This document shows, piece after piece, positions 21,920 through 34,572 of a DNA stretch of 64,000 nt (the stretch's first letter is position 1; each line of letters opens with the position of its first letter). The DNA comes from Strigamia acuminata (Eukaryota > Arthropoda > Chilopoda > Geophilomorpha > Linotaeniidae), in assembly GCA_949358305.1 (NCBI GenBank), contig OX442317.1, positions 15,008,491 to 15,072,490 on the forward strand. The letters run 5' to 3'. A model generated the notes under the pieces. That model had not been told where the DNA came from, searched no databases, and saw only the letters and a list, made by a program, of their open reading frames with translations. Both the position numbers and the translations under genes were made by a program.

Positions 21920-24900
21920 GTCTATTCTCCCAAATCATTGCTTGGATGTTGCTAAAACTTACATTAAAGCTTTCTACTAAGGTTTAAACACTATTTCAAA
22001 ACATTCAGAGACATTGGTCTTGTGATGTTTGTGCTAAGTCAACTGTGATGAGATCAAAAGTCTATTCTCTCAAATTATTGCTTGGATGTTGCTAAAACTT
22101 ACATTAAAGCTTTCTACTAAGGTTTAAACACTATTTCAAAACATTCAGAGACATTGGTCTTGTGATGTTTGTGCTAAGTCAACTGTGATGAGATCAAAAG
22201 TCTATTCTCCAAAATCATTGCTTGGATGTTGCTAAAACTTACATTGAAGCCTTCTACTAAGGTTTAAACACTATTTCAGAACATTCAGACACATTGGTCT
22301 TGTGGTGTTTGTGCTAAGTCAACTGTGACGTCAAATGAGATCAAAAGTTTATTCTTTCAAATTATTGCTTGGATGTTGCTAAAACTTACATTGAAGCTTT
22401 CTACTAAGATTTAAACACTATTTCAGAACATTCAGAAACATTGGTCTTGTGATGTTTGTGCTAAGTCAACTGTGATGTCAAATGGGATCAAAAGTTTATT
22501 CTTCCAAATCATTGCTTGGATGTTGCTAAAACTTACATTGAAGCCTTCTACTAAGGTTTAAACACTATTTCAGAACATTCAGAGACATTGGTCTTGTGAT
22601 GTTTGTGCTAAGTCAACTGTGATGTCAAATGAGATCAAAAGTTTATTCTTTCAAATCATTGCTTGGATGTTGCTAAAACTTACATTAAAGCTTTCTACTA
22701 AAGTTTAAACACTATTTCAGAACATTCAGAGACATTGGTCTTGTGGTGTTTGTGCTAAGTCAACTGTGATGAGATCAAAAGTCTATTCTCCCAAATCATT
22801 GCTTAGATGTTGCTAAAACTTACATTGAAGCCGTCTACTAAGGTTTAAACACTATTTCAGAACATTTAGAGACATTGGTCTTGTGGTGTTTGTGCTAAGT
22901 CAACTGTGATGAGATCAAAAGTCTATTTTCCCAAATCATTTCTTGGATGTTGCTAAAACTTACATTAAAGCTTTCTACTAAGGTTTAAACACTATTTCAA
23001 AACATTCAGAGACATTGGTCTTGTGATGTTTGTGCTAAGTCAACTGTGATGAGATCAAAAGTCTATTCTCCCAAATCATTGCTTGGATGTTGCTAAAACT
23101 TATATTAAAGCTTTCTACTAAGGTTTAAACACTATTTCAAAACATTCAGAGACATTGGTCTTGTGATGTTTGTGCTAAGTCAACTGTGATGAGATCAAAA
23201 GTCTATTCTCCCAAATCATTGCTTGGATGTTGCTAAAACTTACATTGAAGCCTTCTACTAAGGTTTAAACACTATTTCAGAACATTCAGAGACATTGGTT
23301 TGTGGTGTTTGTGCTAAGTCAACTGTGATGTCAAATGGGATCAAAAGTTTATTCTTCCAAATCATTGTTTGGATGTTGCTAAAACTTACATTGAAGCCTT
23401 CTACTAAGGTTTAAACACTATTTCAGAACATTCAGAGACATTGGTCTTGTGATGTTTGTGCTAAGTCAACTGTGATGTCAAATGAGATCAAAAGTTTATT
23501 CTTTCAAATTACTGCTTGGATGTTGCTAACACTTACATTGAAGCCTTCTACTAAGGTTTAAACACTATTTCTAAACATTCAGAGACATTGGTCTTGTGGT
23601 GTTTGTGCTAAGTCAACTGTGACGTCAAATGAGATCAAAAGTTTATTCTTTCAAATTATTGCTTGGATGTTGCTAAAACTTACATTGAAGCTTTCTACTA
23701 AGGTTTAAACACTATTTCAGAACATTCAGAGACATTGGTCTTGTGATGTTTGTGCTAAGTCAACTGTGATGAGATCAAAAGTCTATTCTCCAAAATCATT
23801 GCTTGGATGTTGCTAAAACTTACATTGAAGCCTTCTACTAAGGTTTAAACACTATTTCAGAACATTCAGACACATTGGTCTTGTGGTGTTTGTGCTAAGT
23901 CAACTGTGACGTCAAATGAGATCAAAAGTTTATTCTTTCAAATTATTGCTTGGATGTTGCTAAAACTTACATTGAAGCTTTCTACTAAGGTTTAAACACT
24001 ATTTCAGAACATTCAGAAACATTGGTCTTGTGATGTTTGTGCTAAGTCAACTGTGATGTCAAATGGGATCAAAAGTTTATTCTTCCAAATCATTGCTTGG
24101 ATGTTGCTAAAACTTACATTGAAGCCTTCTACTAAGGTTTAAACACTATTTCAGAACATTCAGAGACATTGGTCTTGTGATGTTTGTGCTAAGTCAACTG
24201 TGATGTCAAATGAGATCAAAAGTCTATTCTCCAAAATCATTGCTTGGATGTTGCTAAAACTTACATTGAAGCCTTCTACTAAGGTTTAAACACTATTTCA
24301 GAACATTCAGACACATTGGTCTTGTGGTGTTTGTGCTAAGTCAACTGTGACGTCAAATGAGATCAAAAGTTTATTCTTTCAAATTATTGCTTGGATGTTG
24401 CTAAAACTTACATTGAAGCTTTCTACTAAGGTTTAAACACTATTTCAGAACATTCAGAAACATTGGTCTTGTGATGTTTGTGCTAAGTCAACTGTGATGT
24501 CAAATGGGATCAAAAGTTTATTCTTCCAAATCATTGCTTGGATGTTGCTAAAACTTACATTGAAGCCTTCTACTAAGGTTTAAACACTATTTCAGAACAT
24601 TCAGAGACATTGGTCTTGTGATGTTTGTGCTAAGTCAACTGTGATGTCAAATGAGATCAAAAGTTTATTCTTTCAAATCATTGCTTGGATGTTGCTAAAA
24701 CTTACATTAAAGCTTTCTACTAAAGTTTAAACACTATTTCAGAACATTCAGAGACATTGGTCTTGTGATGTTTGTGCTAAGTCAACTGTGATGTCAAATG
24801 GGATCAAAAGTTTATTCTTCCAAATCATTGCTTGGATGTTGCTAAAACTTACATTGAAGCCTTCTACTAAGGTTTAAACACTATTTCAGAACATTCAGAG

Positions 24901-27900
24901 ACATTGGTCTTGTGATGTTTGTGCTAAGTCAACTGTGATGTCAAATGAGATCAAAAGTTTATTCTTCCAAATCATTGCTTGGATGTTGCTAAAACTTACA
25001 TTAAAGCTTTCTACTAAAGTTTAAACACTATTTCAGAACATTCAGAGACATTGGTCTTGTGGTGTTTGTGCTAAGTCAACTGTGATGAGATCAAAAGTCT
25101 ATTCTCCCAAATCATTGCTTAGATGTTGCTAAAACTTACATTGAAGCCGTCTACTAAGGTTTAAACACTATTTCAAAACATTCAGAGACATTGGTCTTGT
25201 GATGTTTGTGCTAAGTCAACTGTGATGAGATCAAAAGTCTATTCTCCCAAATCATTGCTTGGATGTTGCTAAAACTTACATTGAAGCCTTCTACTAAGGT
25301 TTAAACACTATTTCAGAACATTCAGAGACATTGGTTTGTGGTGTTTGTGCTAAGTCAACTGTGATGTCAAATGAGATCAAAAGTTTATTCTTTCAAATTA
25401 TTGCTTGGATGTTGCTAACACTTACATTGAAGCCTTCTACTAAGGTTTAAATACTATTTCTAAACATTCAGAGACATTGGTCTTGTGGTGTTTGTGCTAA
25501 GTCAACTGTGATGAGATCAAAAGTCTATTCTCCCAAATCATTGCTTGGATGTTGCTAAAACTTACATTGAAGCCTTCTACTAAGGTTTAAACACTATTTC
25601 AGAACATTCAGAGACATTGGTTTGTGGTGTTTGTGCTAAGTCAACTGTGATGTCAAATGAGATCAAAAGTTTATTCTTTCAAATTATTGCTTGGATGTTG
25701 CTAAAACTAACATTGAAGCCTTCTACTAAGGTTTAAACACTATTTCAGAACATTCAGAGACATTGGTCTTGTGGTGTTTGTGCTAAGTCAACTGTGATGA
25801 GATCAAAAGTCTATTCTCCCAAATCATTGCTTGGATGTTGCTAAAACTTACATTAAAGCTTTCTACTAAGGTTTAAACACTATTTCAAAACATTCAGAGA
25901 CATTGGTCTTGTGATGTTTGTGCTAAGTCAACTGTGATGAGATCAAAAGTCTATTCTCCCAAATCATTGCTTGGATGTTGCTAAAACTTACATTAAAGCT
26001 TTCTACTAAGGTTTAAACACTATTTCAAAACATTCAGAGACATTGGTCTTGTGATGTTTGTGCTAAGTCAACTGTGATGAGATCAAAAGTCTATTCTCCC
26101 AAATCATTGCTTAGATGTTGCTAAAACTTACATTGAAGCCGTCTACTAAGGTTTAAACACTATTTCAGAACATTTAGAGACATTGGTCTTGTGGTGTTTG
26201 TGCTAAGTCAACTGTGATGAGATCAAAAGTCTATTTTCCCAAATCATTTCTTGGATGTTGCTAAAACTTACATTAAAGCTTTCTACTAAGGTTTAAACAC
26301 TATTTCAGAACATTCAGAGACATTGGTCTTGTGATGTTTGTGCTAAGTCAACTGTGATGAGATCAAAAGTCTATTCTCCCAAATCATTGCTTGGATGTTG
26401 CTAAAACTTACATTAAAGCTTTCTACTAAGGTTTAAACACTATTTCAAAACATTCAGAGACATTGGTCTTGTGATGTTTGTGCTAAGTCAACTGTGATGA
26501 GATCAAAAGTCTATTCTCCCAAATCATTGCTTGGATGTTGCTAAAACTTACATTAAAGCTTTCTACTAAGGTTTAAACACTATTTCAAAACATTCAGAGA
26601 CATTGGTCTTGTGATGTTTGTGCTAAGTCAACTGTGATGAGATCAAAAGTCTATTCTCCCAAATCATTGCTTGGATGTTGCTAAAACTTACATTGAAGCC
26701 TTCTACTAAGGTTTAAACACTATTTCAGAACATTCAGAGACATTGGTCTTGTGATGTTTGTGCTAAGTCAACTGTGATGTCAAATGAGATCAAAAATTTA
26801 TTCTTTCAAATTATTGCTTGGATGTTGCTAACACTTACATTGAAGCCTTCTACTAAGGTTTAAACACTATTTCAGAACATTCAGAGACATTGGTCTTGTG
26901 ATGTTTGTGCTAAGTCAACTGTGATGTCAAATGAGATCAAAAGTTTATTCTTTCAAATCATTGCTTGGATGTTGCTAAAACTTACATTAAATCCTTCTAC
27001 TAAGGTTTAAACACTATTTCAGAACATTCAGAGACATTGGTCTTGTGATGTTTGTGCTAAGTCAACTGTGATGAGATCAAAAGTCTATTCTCCAAAATCA
27101 TTGCTTGGATGTTGCTAAAACTTACATTGAAGCCTTCTACTAAGGTTTAAACACTATTTCAGAACATTCAGACACATTGGTCTTGTGGTGTTTGTGCTAA
27201 GTCAACTGTGACGTCAAATGAGATCAAAAGTTTATTCTTTCAAATTATTGCTTGGATGTTGCTAAAACTTACATTGAAGCTTTCTACTAAGGTTTAAACA
27301 CTATTTCAGAACATTCAGAAACATTGGTCTTGTGGTGTTTGTGCTAAGTCAACTGTGATGAGATCAAAAGTCTATTCTCCCAAATCATTGCTTGGATGTT
27401 GCTAAAACTTACATTGAAGCCGTCTACTAAGGTTTAAACACTATTTCAGAACATTTAGAGACATTGGTCTTGTGGTGTTTGTGCTAAGTCAACTGTGATG
27501 AGATCAAAAGTCTATTCTCCCAAATCATTGCTTGGATGTTGCTAAAACTTACATTAAAGCTTTTTACTAAGGTTTAAACACTATTTCAAAACATTCAGAG
27601 ACATTGGTCTTGTGATGTTTGTGCTAAGTCAACTGTGATGAGATCAAAAGTCTATTCCCTTAAATCATTGCTTGGATGTTGCTAAAACTTACATTGAAGC
27701 CTTCTACTAAGGTTTAAACACTATTTCAGAACATTCAGAGACATTGGTCTTGTGATGTTTGTGCTAAGTCAACTGTGATGTCAAATGAGATCAAAAGTTT
27801 ATTCTTTCAAATCATTGCTTGGATGTTGCTAAAACTTACATTAAAGCTTTCTACTAAGGTTTAAACACTATTTCAGAACATTCAGAGACATTGGTCTTGT

Positions 27901-30900
27901 GATGTTTGTGCTAAGTCAACTGTGATGTCAAATGGGATCAAAAGTTTATTCTTCTAAATCATTGCTTGGATGTTGCTAAAACTTACATTGAAGCCTTCTA
28001 CTAAGGTTTAAACACTATTTCAGAACATTCAGAGACATTGGTCTTGTGATGTTTGTGCTAAGTCAACTGTGATGTCAAATGGGATCAAAAGTTTATTCTT
28101 CCAAATCATTGCTTGGATGTTGCTAAAACTTACATTGAAGCCTTCTACTAAGGTTTAAACACTATTTCAGAACATTCAGAGACATTGGTCTTGTGATGTT
28201 TGTGCTAAGTCAACTGTGATGTCAAATGAGATCAAAAGTTTATTCTTTCAAATCATTGCTTGGATGTTGCTAAAACTTACATTAAAGCTTTCTACTAAAG
28301 TTTAAACACTATTTCAGAACATTCAGAGACATTGGTCTTGTGGTGTTTGTGCTAAGTCAACTGTGATGAGATCAAAAGTCTATTCTCCCAAATCATTGCT
28401 TAGATGTTGCTAAAACTTACATTGAAGCCGTCTACTAAGGTTTAAACACTATTTCAAAACATTCAGAGACATTGGTCTTGTGATGTTTGTGCTAAGTCAA
28501 CTGTGATGAGATCAAAAGTCTATTCTCCCAAATCATTGCTTGGATGTTGCTAAAACTTACATTGAAGCCTTCTACTAAGGTTTAAACACTATTTCAGAAC
28601 ATTCAGAGACATTGGTTTGTGGTGTTTGTGCTAAGTCAACTGTGATGTCAAATGAGATCAAAAGTTTATTCTTTCAAATTATTGCTTGGATGTTGCTAAC
28701 ACTTACATTGAAGCCTTCTACTAAGGTTTAAATACTATTTCTAAACATTCAGAGACATTGGTCTTGTGGTGTTTGTGCTAAGTCAACTGTGATGAGATCA
28801 AAAGTCTATTCTCCCAAATCATTGCTTGGATGTTGCTAAAACTTACATTGAAGCCTTCTACTAAGGTTTAAACACTATTTCAGAACATTCAGAGACATTG
28901 GTTTGTGGTGTTTGTGCTAAGTCAACTGTGATGTCAAATGAGATCAAAAGTTTATTCTTTCAAATTATTGCTTGGATGTTGCTAAAACTAACATTGAAGC
29001 CTTCTACTAAGGTTTAAACACTATTTCAGAACATTCAGAGACATTGGTCTTGTGATGTTTGTGCTAAGTCAACTGTGATGAGATCAAAAGTCTATTCTCC
29101 CAAATCATTGCTTGGATGTTGCTAAAACTTATATTAAAGCTTTCTACTAAGGTTTAAACACTATTTCAAAACATTCAGAGACATTGGTCTTGTGATGTTT
29201 GTGCTAAGTCAACTGTGATGAGATCAAAAGTCTATTCTCCCAAATCATTGCTTGGATGTTGCTAAAACTTACATTGAAGCCTTCTACTAAGGTTTAAACA
29301 CTATTTCAGAACATTCAGAGACATTGGTCTTGTGATGTTTGTGCTAAGTCAACTGTGATGTCAAATGAGATCAAAAATTTATTCTTTCAAATTATTGCTT
29401 GGATGTTGCTAACACTTACATTGAAGCCTTCTACTAAGGTTTAAACACTATTTCAGAACATTCAGAGACATTGGTCTTGTGATGTTTGTGCTAAGTCAAC
29501 TGTGATGTCAAATGAGATCAAAAGTTTATTCTTTCAAATCATTGCTTGGATGTTGCTAAAACTTACATTAAATCCTTCTACTAAGGTTTAAACACTATTT
29601 CAGAACATTCAGAGACATTGGTCTTGTGATGTTTGTGCTAAGTCAACTGTGATGAGATCAAAAGTCTATTCTCCAAAATCATTGCTTGGATGTTGCTAAA
29701 ACTTACATTGAAGCCTTCTACTAAGGTTTAAACACTATTTCAGAACATTCAGACACATTGGTCTTGTGGTGTTTGTGCTAAGTCAACTGTGACGTCAAAT
29801 GAGATCAAAAGTTTATTCTTTCAAATTATTGCTTGGATGTTGCTAAAACTTACATTGAAGCTTTCTACTAAGGTTTAAACACTATTTCAGAACATTCAGA
29901 AACATTGGTCTTGTGGTGTTTGTGCTAAGTCAACTGTGATGAGATCAAAAGTCTATTCTCCCAAATCATTGCTTGGATGTTGCTAAAACTTACATTGAAG
30001 CCGTCTACTAAGGTTTAAACACTATTTCAGAACATTTAGAGACATTGGTCTTGTGGTGTTTGTGCTAAGTCAACTGTGATGAGATCAAAAGTCTATTTTC
30101 CCAAATCATTTCTTGGATGTTGCTAAAACTTACATTAAAGCTTTCTACTAAGGTTTAAACACTATTTCAAAACATTCAGAGACATTAGTCTTGTGATGTT
30201 TGTGCTAAGTCAACTGTGATGAGATCAAAAGTCTATTCTCCCAAATCATTGCTTGGATGTTGCTAAAACTTATATTAAAGCTTTCTACTAAGGTTTAAAC
30301 ACTATTTCAAAACATTCAGAGACATTGGTCTTGTGATGTTTGTGCTAAGTCAACTGTGATGAGATCAAAAGTCTATTCTCCCAAATCATTGCTTGGATGT
30401 TGCTAAAACTTACATTGAAGCCTTCTACTAAGGTTTAAACACTATTTCAGAACATTCAGAGACATTGGTCTTGTGATGTTTGTGCTAAGTCAACTGTGAT
30501 GTCAAATGAGATCAAAAATTTATTCTTTCAAATTATTGCTTGGATGTTGCTAACACTTACATTGAAGCCTTCTACTAAGGTTTAAACACTATTTCAGAAC
30601 ATTCAGAGACATTGGTCTTGTGATGTTTGTGCTAAGTCAACTGTGATGTCAAATGAGATCAAAAGTTTATTCTTTCAAATCATTGCTTGGATGTTGCTAA
30701 AACTTACATTAAATCCTTCTACTAAGGTTTAAACACTATTTCAGAACATTCAGAGACATTGGTCTTGTGATGTTTGTGCTAAGTCAACTGTGATGAGATC
30801 AAAAGTCTATTCTCCAAAATCATTGCTTGGATGTTGCTAAAACTTACATTGAAGCCTTCTACTAAGGTTTAAACACTATTTCAGAACATTCAGACACATT

Positions 30901-33079
30901 GGTCTTGTGGTGTTTGTGCTAAGTCAACTGTGACGTCAAATGAGATCAAAAGTTTATTCTTTCAAATTATTGCTTGGATGTTGCTAAAACTTACATTGAA
31001 GCTTTCTACTAAGGTTTAAACACTATTTCAGAACATTCAGAAACATTGGTCTTGTGGTGTTTGTGCTAAGTCAACTGTGATGAGATCAAAAGTCTATTCT
31101 CCCAAATCATTGCTTGGATGTTGCTAAAACTTACATTGAAGCCGTCTACTAAGGTTTAAACACTATTTCAGAACATTTAGAGACATTGGTCTTGTGGTGT
31201 TTGTGCTAAGTCAACTGTGATGAGATCAAAAGTCTATTCTCCCAAATCATTGCTTGGATGTTGCTAAAACTTACATTAAAGCTTTTTACTAAGGTTTAAA
31301 CACTATTTCAAAACATTCAGAGACATTAGTCTTGTGATGTTTGTGCTAAGTCAACTGTGATGAGATCAAAAGTCTATTCTCCCAAATCATTGCTTGGATG
31401 TTGCTAAAACTTATATTAAAGCTTTCTACTAAGGTTTAAACACTATTTCAAAACATTCAGAGACATTGGTCTTGTGATGTTTGTGCTAAGTCAACTGTGA
31501 TGAGATCAAAAGTCTATTCTCCCAAATCATTGCTTGGATGTTGCTAAAACTTACATTGAAGCCTTCTACTAAGGTTTAAACACTATTTCAGAACATTCAG
31601 AGACATTGGTCTTGTGATGTTTGTGCTAAGTCAACTGTGATGTCAAATGAGATCAAAAATTTATTCTTTCAAATTATTGCTTGGATGTTGCTAACACTTA
31701 CATTGAAGCCTTCTACTAAGGTTTAAACACTATTTCAGAACATTCAGAGACATTGGTCTTGTGATGTTTGTGCTAAGTCAACTGTGATGTCAAATGAGAT
31801 CAAAAGTTTATTCTTTCAAATCATTGCTTGGATGTTGCTAAAACTTACATTAAATCCTTCTACTAAGGTTTAAACACTATTTCAGAACATTCAGAGACAT
31901 TGGTCTTGTGATGTTTGTGCTAAGTCAACTGTGATGAGATCAAAAGTCTATTCTCCAAAATCATTGCTTGGATGTTGCTAAAACTTACATTGAAGCCTTC
32001 TACTAAGGTTTAAACACTATTTCAGAACATTCAGACACATTGGTCTTGTGGTGTTTGTGCTAAGTCAACTGTGACGTCAAATGAGATCAAAAGTTTATTC
32101 TTTCAAATTATTGCTTGGATGTTGCTAAAACTTACATTGAAGCTTTCTACTAAGGTTTAAACACTATTTCAGAACATTCAGAAACATTGGTCTTGTGGTG
32201 TTTGTGCTAAGTCAACTGTGATGAGATCAAAAGTCTATTCTCCCAAATCATTGCTTGGATGTTGCTAAAACTTACATTGAAGCCGTCTACTAAGGTTTAA
32301 ACACTATTTCAGAACATTTAGAGACATTGGTCTTGTGGTGTTTGTGCTAAGTCAACTGTGATGAGATCAAAAGTCTATTCTCCCAAATCATTGCTTGGAT
32401 GTTGCTAAAACTTACATTAAAGCTTTTTACTAAGGTTTAAACACTATTTCAAAACATTCAGAGACATTGGTCTTGTGATGTTTGTGCTAAGTCAACTGTG
32501 ATGAGATCAAAAGTCTATTCTCCTAAATCATTGCTTGGATGTTGCTAAAACTTACATTGAAGCCTTCTACTAAGGTTTAAACACTATTTCAGAACATTCA
32601 GAGACATTGGTCTTGTGATGTTTGTGCTAAGTCAACTGTGATGTCAAATGAGATCAAAAGTTTATTCTTTCAAATCATTGCTTGGATGTTGCTAAAACTT
32701 ACATTAAAGCTTTCTACTAAGGTTTAAACACTATTTCAGAACATTCAGAGACATTGGTCTTGTGATGTTTGTGCTAAGTCAACTGTGATGTCAAATGGGA
32801 TCAAAAGTTTATTCTTCTAAATCATTGCTTGGATGTTGCTAAAACTTACATTGAAGCCTTCTACTAAGGTTTAAACACTATTTCAGAACATTCAGAGACA
32901 TTGGTCTTGTGATGTTTGTGCTAAGTCAACTGTGATGTCAAATGAGATCAAAAGTTTATTCTTTCAAATCATTGCTTGGATGTTGCTAAAACTTACATTA
33001 AAGCTTTCTACTAAGGTTTAAACACTATTTCAGAACATTTAGAGACATTGGTCTTGTGATGTTTGTGCTAAGTCAACTG
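21920..33079 (+). repeat. Satellite array, block 3, with 1141-bp higher-order repeats
   Basis: About 78 monomers of 140 and 147 bp (with -1 variants) form the longest uninterrupted block. Private variants show higher-order structure. The unusual AAATCC occurs at 29570, 30711 and 31852, exactly 1141 bp apart; GACATTAGTC occurs at 30181 and 31322, also 1141 apart. 1141 equals 5 x 140 + 3 x 147. A rarer TTTAAATAC variant at 25446 and 28727 marks a duplicated segment with a 3281-bp offset. The block starts with the right GTCT duplication of E2. Confidence 0.97.
33076..33079. other. Left target-site duplication of E3 (ACTG)
   Basis: ACTG is repeated at 39773-39776. Excision in silico restores GTCAACTGTGATGAG, the normal monomer sequence. 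Confidence 0.93.
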
Positions 33080-34539
33080 TGTTGCAACTGGCCTGGGCTG
33101 GGCCAATTAAGAAACAAAGGACCTTCTTTTTGACCGCTGATTTTGTATAGTGGCTTTGAAGATTCAATGTCCATCTGTCAGGCATCCAGAACAGCAGGTA
33201 CTTTGGAGGAAACAAGGAGTTTTTACTCCTCACTCATTCTGTTAAAATCCACGGGAGTAAAAATAAACATCGTTTAATATCATTGAAAACATGAATAACA
33301 GAGATACAATGCAGCGCGAGAGCAGAAACAAAGCAGTTACACTTAAAACAATAAACTATAACAAGTGCAATCACATAAGCATTGTATAAGGACATATGCA
33401 CTTGAAAGTAAGGAAGCCTTAGGTCCCTAAAAAAGGGAGGAAATAAACCATCTGATACAAATAGACTACCGTACAGGGCATCAAGTACATTTGCTTAAGC
33501 CTAACAACTGAAAACCTACATTAAATGTAATAAATCAGTTTTACAATCAATCTTTAGATGCTATATTCAAGAACCCATTAGAAATGCATTAAATCCTAGT
33601 AAATATTCATGAAACACAAGAAAAAGAATAAATATAGAGGTTTTCTACCAATCAAATTGCAGCTCTACAGTGAGTGCAGTATTTACATCAGAAAGCATTA
33701 TCATCATGCAATAAAACTTAATACTATTACATTGCTAATTACACAAATGCTCAATTACTCACAAATACCTCATAAAACCCACAAAAAGGTAATTTTAAAT
33801 ACATCTTTACAGAGACACTTAAGCCACGCCCACAGCAATGGCGGACAAGGAGAGAGAGATTGCTCATATGAGCACAAAAGCAATCCAATTAACCTTCCAG
33901 GACAAGTGAGAGGCATTTTAAGGTAACAAATTAATTAATAGGCATACAAACAACTAATATAGGTGGTTTTTAATCCGTGACAGGACCTGGAACATTTCTA
34001 CCAGCTGTCCAGAGGCGGACACGCATGGGAGGCGATCATTTGCACGCATTTTGGACGTTTTCACACCTGAAACGAGCGGTGTTGAACTCACATGCGCACA
34101 ATAGACACACAGGACATTAAACAAGGTAGGAAAATTGCTAATAAACTGATAAAATGCACTGAATGCATTTAAACATTAATAATAACAGTTAGATCTCTTC
34201 CAGTCCACATTTGAATTGAGCGAGATGCATCCAGCTTGTCGGACTGCTTACACTAATGAACTGGAAATAGATAACACTCAAGAAACAGGTAAAATTTGCA
34301 CAAAACGTTAATAAGTGACAACAAAAACTTACAAAGCAATATTTTGACATTTCAGATAATTAATTCACATGGCAAACGCTTTTATACGGGGAAATATTCA
34401 GATAATTGACAAATTCGAACTCAAACACACAAGAATATTATTAAAAACGTTTTGTCTGTATTTCCAGGAAATTGCCACATGTATAGATTTTCTTCCTAGC
34501 CGGTAAACGTTTTGACAACTCCATTTGTTGCTAGCAACA
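33080..34539 (-). repeat. E3 3' LTR (left copy)
   Basis: 1460 bp. On the plus strand it begins TGTTGCAACTGG and ends GCTAGCAACA, so both ends carry the TGTTGC/GCAACA inverted repeat. Element-strand TATAAAAG lies at 34379-34386, about 153 nt into the LTR. A GCCAT motif lies at 33838-33843. The plus-strand 105-codon ORF at 33609-33926 is antisense, repeated in all four LTRs of this family and without known domains, so it is not called. Confidence 0.96.
34379..34386 (-). promoter_or_regulatory. TATA box in E3 3' LTR
   Basis: The element strand reads CCCCGTATAAAAGCG. The equivalent in the 5' LTR (39612-39619) would drive transcription starting near 39585, giving a U3 of roughly 190 nt and a long R-U5. 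This is a good match to the metazoan TATA consensus. Confidence 0.55.
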
Positions 34540-34566
34540 AAGATTGCCGGCCGAAAGAAAGAAACC
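34540..34566 (-). other. E3 polypurine-tract position
   Basis: The element strand reads TTTCTTTCTTTC, then GGCCGGCAATCTT, then the 3' LTR. The gag stop codon lies only a few bases upstream, so coding sequence runs almost to the LTR. GCCGGCAAT is shared exactly with E5 at the same position. Confidence 0.6.
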
Positions 34567-34572
34567 GACATC

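Noticed and set aside
21920-33079. Regular repeats considered as a CRISPR array
   Set aside because: The 140/147-bp monomers are contiguous with no unique spacers, in a eukaryotic context; this is satellite DNA.
33609-33926. 105-codon plus-strand ORF repeated at four places in E3/E4 LTRs
   Set aside because: It lies antisense within the LTR, is AT-rich and low in complexity, and is repeated because LTRs are repeated. No domain.
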